From positions 113,890 through 177,889 of the forward strand of contig NZ_GG749280.1 of assembly GCF_000160555.1 (NCBI RefSeq): 64,000 nt of DNA, written 5' to 3'. The position numbers were made by a program, and so were the translations under genes. The notes under the pieces were generated by a model. It had not been told where the DNA came from. It saw nothing but the letters and a program-made list of their open reading frames with translations, and did no database searches. How positions within the stretch are numbered: the first letter of the stretch is position 1; every line of letters begins with the position of its first letter. The DNA comes from Centipeda noxia ATCC 43541. GTDB taxonomy: Bacteria; Bacillota; Negativicutes; Selenomonadales; Selenomonadaceae. Shown here one piece after another: positions 44,451 to 54,182 of this stretch.

Positions 44451-46031
44451 TTAAATTGTCTCGAAGTTTACCAGCTTCGCATCGAAGATGCCGTCGACGG
44501 CCAGCACGCGCGCAAGCGTATCATCGGGGATGTCATGATCGATCGTGAGCACCATGATGTTCATGCCTTCGCGGTCGGATTTGCCCACCTGCATGGACGA
44601 GATGTTAATGCCCGCCTCGCCCATGATGGAGCCGATCATTCCGATGACGCCGGGCCGATTGATGTGGGGACAGATGAGGATGCGCGCATGCGGATCAACA
44701 TCCACGCGGAAGCGGTTGATGCGGACGATGCGTCCCTCCGTGCCGAAGAGCGTCCCCTGTACCTCTGTGGTTCCTCCTGCAGCCGTCACGCGCACGGTAA
44801 TGAGCGTCGAGAAATGTGAGGTTTCCTTCTCCTTGATCTCCGTCACCTTGATGCCGCGCGACTTTGCAACGCCCGGTGCGTTGACATAGTTGATCTCGCT
44901 CTCGAGGATGGGATTGAGCATCCCCTTGAGGATCGCCGTCGTGAGGAAGCTCGTATTGACTTCCGTGATCTCGCCGTTGTAGATGACCTCCACATGGGAA
45001 ATGGCCCCCTCCGCGAGTGAGCAGGCAGTGCAGCCCAGCTGCTCGGCAAGCGTGATATAGGGGCGGATAACGCGCATGACCTCCTTCGAGACCGGGGCCA
45101 TATTGACGGCTGCCGTCACCGGCTCACCGCGCAGCGCTGCACGGATGCCCTCCGCCACATCTACCGATACGCCGATCTGCGCCTCCACCGTAGATGCACC
45201 GAGGTGCGGCGTCAGCACGATCCCCGGTATACCGCGCAGGGGATGATCCTCCGCAAGCGGCTCGTTTTCGAACACATCAATCGCGGCCCCTGCGACAATG
45301 CCTTCCTCCACCGCCGCCGCGAGATCTGTCTCGCTGATGATGCCGCCGCGTGCGCAGTTCACGAGGCGTATGCCTTTCTTCATCCGGCGCATCTCCTTCA
45401 TAGAGATCATGCCGCGTGTCTCCTTTGTCAGCGGCATATGCACGGTGATGAAATCCGCCGCTGCAAAGATATCATCGAGCGTGCCGACGGCCACGCCGAG
45501 CGCCTTGGCCCGCTCTTCATTAATATAGGGATCGTAAGCGATCACGTTCATCTCAAAGGCAAGCGCACGCTTCGCCACACCGCTCCCGATGCGTCCCATG
45601 CCGATGACGCCGAGGGTCTTGCCGCGGAGCTCCACGCCGACATAAGCCTTGCGGTTCCAGCCGCCCGTGTGCATCGTCGCGTCAGCCGCGGGGATGTTGC
45701 GCGCCAGAGAGAGCATCATTGCCATCGTATGCTCCGTCGCTGCGATCGTATTGCCTCCGGGGGAGTTGATGACGATGATGCCGCGCTCCGTCGCCGCCTT
45801 TACATCGATGTTGTCAACGCCAACGCCGGCGCGCCCGATGATCTTCAGACGATCTGCGCGTTCAAGCACATCCGCCGACACCTTCGACGCCGAGCGCACC
45901 ATGAGGGCATCGTAGCCGCCGATAACCTCTATGAGTTCCTCGTGTGAGATCTTGTCGCGCACATCGACCTCGTAGTCTGCCAGCAGTTCAATGCCCTCGG
46001 GCGAAATTCCGTCCGCAGCTAAAATTTTCAT
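44451..46031 (-). CDS. serA: D-3-phosphoglycerate dehydrogenase
   Basis: 526 residues, the long form: catalytic and NAD-binding domains (1-315, with GVIGMGRIGSGVAKRA and the catalytic His in LTPHLGAST), an intervening ASB domain (about 320-450) and a C-terminal ACT domain (about 452-526, HINRPGVIGMIGSIMG) that usually binds serine for feedback control. First step of serine synthesis. It has a consensus promoter. Confidence 0.97.
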   Translation of the reverse strand: MKILAADGISPEGIELLADYEVDVRDKISHEELIEVIGGYDALMVRSASKVSADVLERADRLKIIGRAGVGVDNIDVKAATERGIIVINSPGGNTIAATEHTMAMMLSLARNIPAADATMHTGGWNRKAYVGVELRGKTLGVIGMGRIGSGVAKRALAFEMNVIAYDPYINEERAKALGVAVGTLDDIFAAADFITVHMPLTKETRGMISMKEMRRMKKGIRLVNCARGGIISETDLAAAVEEGIVAGAAIDVFENEPLAEDHPLRGIPGIVLTPHLGASTVEAQIGVSVDVAEGIRAALRGEPVTAAVNMAPVSKEVMRVIRPYITLAEQLGCTACSLAEGAISHVEVIYNGEITEVNTSFLTTAILKGMLNPILESEINYVNAPGVAKSRGIKVTEIKEKETSHFSTLITVRVTAAGGTTEVQGTLFGTEGRIVRINRFRVDVDPHARILICPHINRPGVIGMIGSIMGEAGINISSMQVGKSDREGMNIMVLTIDHDIPDDTLARVLAVDGIFDAKLVNFETI

Positions 46032-46090
46032 CTGTCGGTTCCTCCCTGCGGCGTACGCCGCCCACGCTTGCTTTACATAGTGTACGGCTC

Positions 46091-46120
46091 ATTATAGACA
46101 AAACGAACGGCTGGTGTCAA
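46091..46120 (-). promoter_or_regulatory. consensus promoter of serA
   Basis: Minus strand: -35 TTGACA at 46120-46115, 18-bp spacer, -10 TATAAT at 46096-46091; both hexamers match the consensus exactly. The leader is about 50 bases. Confidence 0.82.
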
Positions 46121-46207
46121 ATATTTCAGAGCGCCAGAGAGGAGTCCGCCTGTACTTGCCTGCTTATATATTCATATTTCATTGTATTTAGTATGTATAT
46201 TTTATTA

Positions 46208-46237
46208 TTGACATTTTTCTTCTGCGGGTTATATACT
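46208..46237 (+). promoter_or_regulatory. promoter of the nickel/peptide ABC operon, in an AT-rich block
   Basis: -35 TTGACA at 46208-46213, 18-bp spacer, -10 TATACT at 46232-46237. It lies in an AT-rich stretch (about 46155-46310) unlike the GC-rich genes on either side. Apart from this promoter and the divergent serA promoter, I see nothing else certain in the 286-base gap. Confidence 0.75.
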
Positions 46238-46317
46238 AAGACCTAATTTTTATAGAAAATTACATATATAACGACTATAAATATATTCATATGTTGATTG
46301 AATAAAACGGAGTCCAT

Positions 46318-47250
46318 ATGACAAAAAAAGCAATTCTTCAAAGGGGTCTTCTATTTATTCCCGTTTTTTTCGGCATTACACTGCTTTCCTTCGGGCTGCT
46401 CTACATTGCTCCGAGCGACCCGGTCAGCATTCGCCTCTCGGCAGGCGGCGCTGCCGCTGATCCGCAGATCGTCGCGCAGATGCGCGCGGAGATGGGCCTC
46501 GATGCCCCTTTTCTCGTTCAGTATGGACGCTGGCTCCTGCGCTTTTTGCAGGGGGATATGGGAACGTCCTACATCACCGATCTTCCGGTCGCAGCATCAT
46601 TCTGGAAGGCGCTCCCCTACACCCTGCGCATGGCGGGCAGCGCAATCGCACTCACACTTCTCATCTCTCTCCCGATCGGCATCGGCGTTGCCGCCTGCCG
46701 CAACAGCCGCATAGACTATGCAGCCCGCATCCTGACGTTCATCATGAACGCGACGCCCAGCTTCATTGTCGCAATTGTCCTCATGTTCCTCTTCTCGTAC
46801 CGGCTCGGCTGGATCCCCGTACTCGCAGCGGCAACGCCCATCGGCATGATCCTGCCCTCGGCAGCACTTGCACTCGTCATGTCCTCGCGTTACATCCGCC
46901 AAATTCGTGCAGCCGCACTCGATGAACTGCAGAAAGACTACATCGTCGGCCTGCGTGCACGCGGCATCTCCGAGCGTACGATTCTCTTCCGCAATGTACT
47001 GAAGAACATTATGGTCATTGTCATCACGCTGACCGGCATCTCTGTGGGTTCTCTGCTCGGCGGTACGGTAATTATTGAAACCATCTTCAACTGGCCAGGC
47101 ATCGGCAGTCTCATTATGACCGCGATCTCGAACCGCGACTACCCCGTCATTCAGGCGGTCGTCGTCTGGATGGCTCTTGCCTTCTTCCTCGTCAACCTGC
47201 TCGCCGACCTGTCCTATCGGTACTTTAATCCCAAGATCAAGGAATTGTAA
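46318..47250 (+). CDS. nickel/peptide ABC transporter permease 1 (NikB/DppB type)
   Basis: 310 residues, six membrane segments, binding-protein-dependent permease family with a first periplasmic loop of about 65 residues. The EAA-type cytoplasmic loop (AALDELQKDYIVGLRARGIS near 200) is the contact for the ATPase. The N-terminus QRGLLFIPVFFGITLLSFGLL is typical of the NikB/DppB group. Start follows CGGAG. First gene of a four-gene operon. Confidence 0.93.
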   Translation: MTKKAILQRGLLFIPVFFGITLLSFGLLYIAPSDPVSIRLSAGGAAADPQIVAQMRAEMGLDAPFLVQYGRWLLRFLQGDMGTSYITDLPVAASFWKALPYTLRMAGSAIALTLLISLPIGIGVAACRNSRIDYAARILTFIMNATPSFIVAIVLMFLFSYRLGWIPVLAAATPIGMILPSAALALVMSSRYIRQIRAAALDELQKDYIVGLRARGISERTILFRNVLKNIMVIVITLTGISVGSLLGGTVIIETIFNWPGIGSLIMTAISNRDYPVIQAVVVWMALAFFLVNLLADLSYRYFNPKIKEL

Positions 47251-47258
47251 GAGGAAAT

Positions 47259-48098
47259 ATGACCGACATGCATCATCGAAAATTGCCGAAGATGTTCTGG
47301 ACGCTGGCATTTCTCTCGGCACTCATCCTCCTCATTACGCTGTTCTCTGCACAGCTTGCCCCGTACGATCCATATGCAACGGATCCACAGCTGATCCTCA
47401 AGGGGCCATCCGCCGAGCATCTCCTCGGCACAGACAACTACGGACGAGACATTCTGTCACGCATTCTTGCCGGAGGAAAAACGTCCATCTTTGCAGCGCT
47501 CTTCATCATCTTTGCAGCGGGCTCGATCGGCAGCCTGATTGGAGTGCTCGCAGGCTACTACCGCGGGCGCATGGACAGTCTGCTCATGCGAACCACCGAC
47601 ATCTTCCAGGCATTCCCCGACATTGTGCTCGCGATTGCCGTTGCGGGCGTTCTCGGCGGAGGTCTGTTCAACGCTGTGCTGGCACTCATCGCAACTGCAT
47701 GGACACAATACGCGCGCATTGCGCGCAGCGCAACCATCGCGGTGAAGGAGGAACCCTACATCCATGCGGCGCGGCTCTCCGGCTGCGATGATGCCCGGAT
47801 CCTTATCCTGCACATCCTGCCGAACATTGCAGGTCCCCTCATCGTCACAGCAGTCCTGCAGGTCAGCATCATGATGATGGGTCTGGCAGGGCTCTCCTAC
47901 CTCGGCATCGGCATCAAGATCCCGGAGGCCGAGTGGGGCGCCATGATCAGTGAAGGGCAAAAGTATCTCCAGCAAGCCCCATGGGCAGCACTCGCCCCGA
48001 GCGGTGTCATGGTCGCCGTCATGATGGTCTTTAACATGTTCGGCGATCAGGTGCGCGATCTGCTGGACCCGAAGACACGGGAGAACCGCGTGCAGTAA
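47259..48098 (+). CDS. nickel/peptide ABC transporter permease 2 (NikC/DppC type)
   Basis: 279 residues, six membrane segments. HLLGTDNYGRDILSRILAGGKTS near residue 50 is the hallmark of the DppC/NikC group; the EAA loop lies near 165-185 (YIHAARLSGCDDARILILHILPN). It starts 8 bases after its partner permease gene. Confidence 0.93.
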   Translation: MTDMHHRKLPKMFWTLAFLSALILLITLFSAQLAPYDPYATDPQLILKGPSAEHLLGTDNYGRDILSRILAGGKTSIFAALFIIFAAGSIGSLIGVLAGYYRGRMDSLLMRTTDIFQAFPDIVLAIAVAGVLGGGLFNAVLALIATAWTQYARIARSATIAVKEEPYIHAARLSGCDDARILILHILPNIAGPLIVTAVLQVSIMMMGLAGLSYLGIGIKIPEAEWGAMISEGQKYLQQAPWAALAPSGVMVAVMMVFNMFGDQVRDLLDPKTRENRVQ

Positions 48099-48142
48099 TG
48101 CGTGCGATTTCACATACATCTATATTTTACCAGGAGGCAGAA

Positions 48143-49672
48143 ATGAGTTCAACGTTTTGGAAAATCCTATGCGCCGTCTTTCTGATTGCCCTGCCGGTTG
48201 CCGTGAGCGGCTGCGGCAGTTCGGATCAGGCGGCATCCGGAGGAAAGAAAACCGTGCACGTCGGCGGTACCGTCGCCGTGACCAGTACGATGGACCCCGC
48301 AAAGGAGTGGATGGGCTGGTATGCCGTGCGCTACGGCGTCGGCGAGACGCTGTTCCGTCTGGACGACGCGATGAAGCCGCAGCCGTGGCTCGCCGAAAAG
48401 GCAGAAAATGTGGAGCCGACGGTTTGGCGCATCACGCTGAAAGACAACGTGACCTTCTCCAACGGCACAAAGATGACCGCAGATAAAGTCATCGCCTCCC
48501 TGCAGCGCACAGCGGAGATGAACCCGCGCGCTGCTTGGCTCGAGGGTGCAGAGTATACGGCAGAGGGAAATGTACTCACAATCCGTACGAAAGAGCCGTA
48601 TGCAACACTCGTCAACGCACTCTGCGACCCGTATGCCGTCATCCTCGACGTTGCGGGCACGAAGGACTTTGACAATGCCCCCGTCGGCACCGGCCCGTTT
48701 GTCATGGCATCGTTCGAGCCGGACAAACATGCGGTCATGGAGAAGAATGCGGCGTACTGGGGCGGCGACGTGAAGGTCGACAGCGTCGAGTATACGAAGA
48801 TTGCCGACTTCAACACGCTCGCAATGGCCCTCCAATCCGGCGAAATTGACGTTGCGCTCGACCTCAGCCCCGAGACGGCAGAGACGGTTGCAGCGAATGA
48901 CAAGTTTACTGTGATCAAGACGCCGCAGACGCGTACCTATCAGCTCTACATGAACCTCGAGAAGCTCACCGACCCGGCGGTTCGCCAGGCAATCATGTAC
49001 GGCGTAGACAAAAAGACCATCGGTGACCAGTACCTCAAGGGTGCAATGACCGCCTCGAACAGCGCATTCCTCGCTTCGACCCCCTACGGCGACCCAGCGC
49101 TCAAGGCACGTTCGTATGATCCAGAAAAGGCAAAGCAGATCCTTGCTGCAGCCGGCTACAAGGACACGGACGGCGACGGCATCCTTGAGAAGGACGGCAA
49201 GCCCCTGACGGTGCAGATGGGCGTCTACAAGCGCCTCTTCAACGAGAATATCACGACGGAGATGCAGGCACAACTGAAGAAGATCGGCATCAACATCGAG
49301 ATTGCAGCGCATGAGAAATCGAATTATCTCAAGCCCGGCGATTTCGAACTCTCCCTCTACTCGGTCATCACAATGCCGACAGGTGACCCGTATGCGTTCC
49401 TGCGTGACTGCCTGAGCGCCAAGGGCGTATCGAACTTCGGTCATTACGCGAATCCGGCCGTAGAGCAGGCGCTTGCCGACCTCCCGCACACGTTCGATGC
49501 GGCAAAACGCATCGCGCTGACCAATGCGATTCAGCAGCAGGTCATCGACGATGCCGGGATGGATTTCATCGGCTTCAACAACATGCAGGTCGGCATCTCG
49601 AAGAGCGTTACGGGATTCCTCTCCACGCCGAGTGACTACTACCATGTAACAAAGGATTTGGACAAGAAGTGA
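48143..49672 (+). CDS. family 5 substrate-binding lipoprotein (nickel/peptide)
   Basis: 509 residues from the ATG at 48143, with CAGGAGG upstream. Lipoprotein signal with lipobox AVSGC (Cys24). Family 5 solute-binding fold: GVGETLFRLDD near 70, the DNVTFSNGTKMTADKV block near 110, and AIMYGVDKKTIGDQYLKG near 290. The operon resembles nik-type nickel importers, but the ligand may be nickel, a metallophore complex or a peptide; sequence alone does not decide. Confidence 0.9.
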   Translation: MSSTFWKILCAVFLIALPVAVSGCGSSDQAASGGKKTVHVGGTVAVTSTMDPAKEWMGWYAVRYGVGETLFRLDDAMKPQPWLAEKAENVEPTVWRITLKDNVTFSNGTKMTADKVIASLQRTAEMNPRAAWLEGAEYTAEGNVLTIRTKEPYATLVNALCDPYAVILDVAGTKDFDNAPVGTGPFVMASFEPDKHAVMEKNAAYWGGDVKVDSVEYTKIADFNTLAMALQSGEIDVALDLSPETAETVAANDKFTVIKTPQTRTYQLYMNLEKLTDPAVRQAIMYGVDKKTIGDQYLKGAMTASNSAFLASTPYGDPALKARSYDPEKAKQILAAAGYKDTDGDGILEKDGKPLTVQMGVYKRLFNENITTEMQAQLKKIGINIEIAAHEKSNYLKPGDFELSLYSVITMPTGDPYAFLRDCLSAKGVSNFGHYANPAVEQALADLPHTFDAAKRIALTNAIQQQVIDDAGMDFIGFNNMQVGISKSVTGFLSTPSDYYHVTKDLDKK

Positions 49673-49706
49673 GATCTCTCTCACGGGATGCGCGACGGAG
49701 CACAGG

Positions 49707-51311
49707 ATGCACGAATTGCTGAGAATTGATCATCTGACCGCAGGGTACGGGGGCAATGCCGTCATTCACGACATCTGCCTCGCCCTGCAGCCGGGCGAGG
49801 TGCTCGGCATCGTCGGCGAGAGCGGCAGCGGAAAGTCGACCCTCCTCAAGGCGGTTGCACAGATTCGCGGTCTCTCCACAGAGATTCACGCAGGCACAGT
49901 GACCTTGAACGGGCAGGATATTTCCGCCCTCTCCGAGCGTGCGCGGCGCAGCCTCCGCGGCGAAGAGATTGCCATGGTGTTTCAGTACGCCGGCGCATCA
50001 CTGAACCCGTCGCGCACCATCGGCGCACAGCTGAAAGAGACCATGCGCGCACATGCAGACTTCTCGGATCCAGAGATCCGCCAGCGCGCTGCAGAGGTCT
50101 TCAGGGGCATGGGATTTCCCGATACAGACCGCATCCTCACAGCGTATCCGTTCGAACTCTCGGGCGGCATGGCACAGCGCGCCGCCATCGCCCTCGCTGT
50201 CATCCTGCGCCCGCAGCTGCTGCTCGCCGATGAGCCGACCTCGGCGCTCGATGCAACGATCCAGCTGCAGGTGCTCGATGAACTGCACGCGCTCAAAGAG
50301 CGCACGGGTACGGCAATCCTCCTCATCACACACAACATTGGCGTCGTGCGGCACATTGCCGACCGTGTCGCTGTTATGCGCAGAGGGTGCATCGTCGAGC
50401 AGGGCGCCACCGAGGAAGTTCTTGGGAATCCGCAGGGTGCCTACACCCGGAGCCTTCTTGCAGCCGTACCGAAGATGTGCGCCGGACATGCATACGAGGT
50501 GTGCAGTTCGATGCACCCGTCGCCAGCGCACAGGTCTGCCGCAGATTCTTCTGCGGACGATTTGCTCCGCTTCGACCAGGTTTCGATGCACTTTCGGGAC
50601 GGCAGCGAACAGGTGCAGGCCGTCAATGAGATCTCATTCTCCCTGCAGCGCAGAGAGGTCCTCGGCATTGTTGGGGAGAGCGGCAGCGGAAAATCCACAG
50701 TTGCAAAACTCCTCACCGGTCTCCATACGGCGACCAGCGGCAGCATTTTTCTCGACGGCATGGATATCACGCGGGTCTCCGGCAAAAAGCGAAGGGCAAC
50801 CTACGCACGGGTTCAGATGGTATTCCAAGATGCCGCCGGCTCATTCAACCCGCGCCGCACAATCGGTGCGATGATCGGCGAGACAATCTGCCGCCTGTGT
50901 ACTCCTGACGTGAGGAATACAGAGCAGCGCGTCTCTGATCTGCTGGCGGAGGTTGGGCTCCCCGCCTCCTACGCCACACGCTATCCGCACGAGATGAGCG
51001 GCGGAGAGTGCCAGCGTGCCGCCATTGCACGTGCAATGGCCGTACACCCTGAGATTCTCATCTGCGACGAGGCGACCTCGGCGCTCGATGTCTCCGTACA
51101 GGCAAAGATTATCGCCCTCTTGCTGCACCTTCAGCAAGGGCATGGGATGAGTCTGCTCTTTATCTCGCACGATCTGCCGCTTGTCAGCTCCATCGCAGAG
51201 CGCGTGCTCATCATGCGGGACGGACGCATCATCGAGCAGGGCGAGACCGAGCGGGTGCTTGCGCATCCCAACGACTCGTATACGAGGAATCTCCTGCGCT
51301 CCGCACTCTAA
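49707..51311 (+). CDS. double ABC ATPase (NikD-NikE/DppD-DppF fused in one protein)
   Basis: 534 residues carrying two complete ABC ATPases. Domain 1: Walker A GESGSGKST (37-45), signature LSGGMAQR, Walker B LLADEPTSALD. Domain 2: Walker A GESGSGKST (323-331), signature MSGGECQR, Walker B LICDEATSALD. A Ser/Ala/His-rich linker (about 262-290) joins them. In most systems these are two genes. They power the permeases encoded upstream. The ATG lies 34 bases after the binding-protein gene. Confidence 0.95.
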   Translation: MHELLRIDHLTAGYGGNAVIHDICLALQPGEVLGIVGESGSGKSTLLKAVAQIRGLSTEIHAGTVTLNGQDISALSERARRSLRGEEIAMVFQYAGASLNPSRTIGAQLKETMRAHADFSDPEIRQRAAEVFRGMGFPDTDRILTAYPFELSGGMAQRAAIALAVILRPQLLLADEPTSALDATIQLQVLDELHALKERTGTAILLITHNIGVVRHIADRVAVMRRGCIVEQGATEEVLGNPQGAYTRSLLAAVPKMCAGHAYEVCSSMHPSPAHRSAADSSADDLLRFDQVSMHFRDGSEQVQAVNEISFSLQRREVLGIVGESGSGKSTVAKLLTGLHTATSGSIFLDGMDITRVSGKKRRATYARVQMVFQDAAGSFNPRRTIGAMIGETICRLCTPDVRNTEQRVSDLLAEVGLPASYATRYPHEMSGGECQRAAIARAMAVHPEILICDEATSALDVSVQAKIIALLLHLQQGHGMSLLFISHDLPLVSSIAERVLIMRDGRIIEQGETERVLAHPNDSYTRNLLRSAL

Positions 51312-51336
51312 GCCCCCAAGTAAATTTCGATACGCA

Positions 51337-51381
51337 AAGAGCTGTGACCGCTCCAATCCGGCGGCCACAGCTCTTTATTTT
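51337..51381. terminator. bidirectional terminator after the ATPase gene
   Basis: AGAGCTGTG (51339-51347) pairs with CACAGCTCT (51366-51374), with an inner CCGC/GCGG pairing, A-run on the left and TTTATTTT on the right. It separates converging transcripts. Confidence 0.88.
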
Positions 51382-51394
51382 ACAGAACGTCTTT

Positions 51395-52156
51395 TCATTT
51401 TCCCACGGCATAGAAGATCACATGCGTACCGTCCTCTGAAATGCCGATGATCTTTGCCTGCGGATGGTTCGGATTGTTTCCGAGATCCCAGACGTAAAAG
51501 ACGAATTTTTCCTTCAGAGGCCCCACCGCCGTCGGATGCGGCACATAGTCGATAAAGGCACGCTGCCAAAGCGGCAGGCGCGAAAAACGCGGCTCAATCG
51601 TCTGCTCATCCACCGTAAGGTTCGGCACGCGAATTGCCGCGTTGATATATGAGTGCCGCGAACGCATCTCTGAGCGCTCGCGCCCTATCTCCGCCCAGCG
51701 GCGGAGATTCTCCTTCGTATCGCGATAGGAGAGATAGGCCTCATCCACACCCGGACCGAAACTGATGCGGCTCCACACCTGTACGTCATAAGCTGTCGGC
51801 GGAATCTCGCGCGGAAAGAAATCTCGCCGAATGCGCGTATAGTTCTCCTGTCCGTTCGGCGAAAAATCATAGTAAAGAAAAAACCCGACAACCACGGATA
51901 TAAGAGTCACAGCGATCATGAAAAGCGAAAAAATAATGCCGAGAAAAAGCTGCCCCCATCCGCCGAGTCTCCGCCCTGCGAGATAGGTGAGGATCGTACA
52001 CAGCGCCATAACTCCGGCAACATAGGATGATCCCCATACATGAAGGAACCCGACACAAAGAACGCCGGTCGACAAAAATACCGCCGGCGGATTAAACGCG
52101 CGCAAATCACGCCATACCGTCTCCACGGCACGCACGATTCCCTTATGCGTCCGCAT
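51395..52156 (-). CDS. membrane protein of unknown function
   Basis: 253 residues, no family recognised. Three hydrophobic segments lie in the N-terminal third (about 24-42, 45-60 and 70-95), the last reading GIIFSLFMIAVTLISVVVGFFLYY. A soluble C-terminal domain of about 155 residues follows, rich in Arg, Tyr and Trp, with several Asn-Pro and Pro-His pairs. A single gene between a terminator and an AT-rich gap, with its own orientation, so no operon context helps. It starts at the ATG at 52156. Confidence 0.75.
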   Translation of the reverse strand: MRTHKGIVRAVETVWRDLRAFNPPAVFLSTGVLCVGFLHVWGSSYVAGVMALCTILTYLAGRRLGGWGQLFLGIIFSLFMIAVTLISVVVGFFLYYDFSPNGQENYTRIRRDFFPREIPPTAYDVQVWSRISFGPGVDEAYLSYRDTKENLRRWAEIGRERSEMRSRHSYINAAIRVPNLTVDEQTIEPRFSRLPLWQRAFIDYVPHPTAVGPLKEKFVFYVWDLGNNPNHPQAKIIGISEDGTHVIFYAVGK

Positions 52157-52423
52157 GGTAAATACACTTCCCTATTTTTCTATTCTCTCTCTAATGTATA
52201 TCATACCACAGAATTGTACCGTTAAAAAGAGCTGTTGCGGCGCAATCTCTCTTATATCAAAAATTTTTCTAAAAAAACGTCTATTTCATATCTTATCTTT
52301 CAAACAGCGGGTTCGTCACCAAATCTGCAGGCTGTTCCTTGTTCCGATCACCCGGGGGAACTGCATATTCTCTCCTGTCCGCAGGCCGAAAATCCATTCG
52401 TTTTGCTTATCGTAACCATGCAA
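52157..52423. other. intergenic region, nothing recognised
   Basis: About 267 bases between the unknown membrane protein gene and the hcp terminator; with that terminator the gene-free gap is 318 bases. It is AT-rich near 52250-52310. A possible -10 (TATGAT on the minus strand, 52205-52200) for the membrane protein gene lacks a -35. I see no RNA gene or repeat. Confidence 0.5.
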
Positions 52424-52459
52424 AGCAAAAGCGTCCGCCCTTGGAGCAGACGCTTTGCT
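52424..52459 (-). terminator. intrinsic terminator after hcp
   Basis: AGCAAAAGCGTCCGC pairs with GCAGACGCTTTGCT around a 7-base loop with minor bulges; T-rich sequence follows on the minus strand. It lies 15 bases after the hcp stop codon. Confidence 0.8.
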
Positions 52460-52474
52460 GTGGAAGTTCGTATT

Positions 52475-54136
52475 TTATACGGCAGCAGCCGACGGTTCGT
52501 TTACCTCGATGCCGAACATCGCCATATCATCCTCGACATTCGTAATGCCGCCGATGCCGAAGTTCTCGACGAGGACTTTCGCGACATTCGGAGAAAGGAA
52601 CGCAGGGAGCGTGGGACCGAGGTGGATGTTCTTCACGCCGAGGTGGAGCAGAGCGAGGAGAACGATGACGGCCTTCTGCTCGTACCACGCGATATTGTAG
52701 GCAATCGGAAGATCGTTGATGTCATCCAGACCGAACACCTCTTTGAGCTTCAGCGCGATCAGTGCGAGCGAGTAGGAATCGTTGCACTGGCCGGCATCGA
52801 GTACGCGCGGGATGCCGCCGATATCGCCGAGATTCTTCTTGATATACTTATACTTCGCACAGCCTGCCGTAAGGATGACCGTATCGTTCGGCAGCTTCTC
52901 TGCGAATTCGCCATAGTAGTCGCGCGACTTCATGCGGCCGTCACAGCCGCCCATTACGACAAACTTCTTGATCGCACCGCTCTTCACGGCCTCAACGACC
53001 TTATCCGCAACGGCAAAGACCTGCTCATGCGCGAACCCGCCGACGATCTCGCCCGTCTCCAACTCCGTCGGGGGGGCGCACTTCTTCGCGCACTCGATGA
53101 CGGGCGTGAAATCCTTCTCACCGTCAACGAGCGGGATATGCGTACAGCCCGGCACGCCGACAGCAGCCGTTGTAAAAAGACGGTCCTTGTAGCTGTCCTT
53201 CGGCGGCACAACGCAGTTTGTCGTCATGAGAATCGCACCGTTAAACTTCTCGAACTCTTCCTTCTGCTGCCACCACGCGTTGCCGTAGTTGCCGACGAGG
53301 TTGTCGTACTTCTTGAACGCGGGGTAGTAATGCGCGGGGATCATTTCGCCATGCGTATAGACATCGACGCCCGTCCCCTTCGTCTGCTCGAGGAGGCGCT
53401 CGAGATCCTTGAGGTCATGACCGGAGATAAGGATGCCCGGACGATTGCGGACGCCGAGTTTTACCTTCGTGATCTCGGGGTTGCCGTAACTCTCCGTGTT
53501 CGCCGTATCGAGGAGCGCCATGCCGGCAACGCCCCACTTGCCCGTCTCGAGAACAAGAGCCGTCAGCGCACCGCCGTCCATCGTATCGTCGAGCAGCTGT
53601 GCCAGCGCGCGCTGCAGGAACACATCCACTTCCTCGTTCTCGTAGCCCAGCGCATTCGCGTGCTCCATATAGGCAGAGAGCCCCTTAAGCCCATAAGTCG
53701 TAAGCTCACGCAGGCTTCGTACGTCCTCGTTCTCCGTTGCGAGCACGCCGACCGTCTTTGCCTTCGCCGAGAACTCTGCACGCGGTGCCGTCCAATGCGC
53801 CGCCGCAGGCAGATGAGAGGCATCGCTCAGGTGGCCGAGCAGCTCCTCCTTCAGCGCGAGTGTCTCCTCGATCACATCCATGATCGCCTCACGGTCAAAA
53901 TTCGCGTTCGTGATCGTCACGAAAAGATTCATCGTCACACGGTGATTCGTCTCGATCGAAACGCTCTTGCCCTCTGCGCGCAGCGCCGTCGTCACAGCGC
54001 CGAGCCCCTTCGTCACATAGACAAGGAGATCCTGCATTTCCGCGACATCCGGCTTCTTGCCGCAGACCCCCTGCATCGTGCAGCCCTTGCCGCCCGCCGT
54101 TTCTTGGCACTGATAGCAAAACATTTTAGCATCCAT
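52475..54136 (-). CDS. hcp: hybrid-cluster protein (hydroxylamine reductase)
   Basis: 553 residues from the ATG at 54136, preceded by AAAGGAG; the longer frame covers the promoter. The N-terminal cluster ligands are Cys7, Cys10, Cys19 and Cys25 ([20 protein letters not shown]), the pattern of class I Hcp from strict anaerobes. C-terminal ligands for the hybrid Fe-S-O cluster lie in the conserved blocks including [12 protein letters not shown]. It acts on nitric oxide or hydroxylamine during nitrosative stress. A Crp/Fnr-like site sits upstream; no hcr reductase gene adjoins it. Confidence 0.97.
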   Translation of the reverse strand: MDAKMFCYQCQETAGGKGCTMQGVCGKKPDVAEMQDLLVYVTKGLGAVTTALRAEGKSVSIETNHRVTMNLFVTITNANFDREAIMDVIEETLALKEELLGHLSDASHLPAAAHWTAPRAEFSAKAKTVGVLATENEDVRSLRELTTYGLKGLSAYMEHANALGYENEEVDVFLQRALAQLLDDTMDGGALTALVLETGKWGVAGMALLDTANTESYGNPEITKVKLGVRNRPGILISGHDLKDLERLLEQTKGTGVDVYTHGEMIPAHYYPAFKKYDNLVGNYGNAWWQQKEEFEKFNGAILMTTNCVVPPKDSYKDRLFTTAAVGVPGCTHIPLVDGEKDFTPVIECAKKCAPPTELETGEIVGGFAHEQVFAVADKVVEAVKSGAIKKFVVMGGCDGRMKSRDYYGEFAEKLPNDTVILTAGCAKYKYIKKNLGDIGGIPRVLDAGQCNDSYSLALIALKLKEVFGLDDINDLPIAYNIAWYEQKAVIVLLALLHLGVKNIHLGPTLPAFLSPNVAKVLVENFGIGGITNVEDDMAMFGIEVNEPSAAAV

Positions 54137-54182
54137 GGGAATTTCTCCTTTGCTCCCGTTATAATACACATTTCTTATAGCA

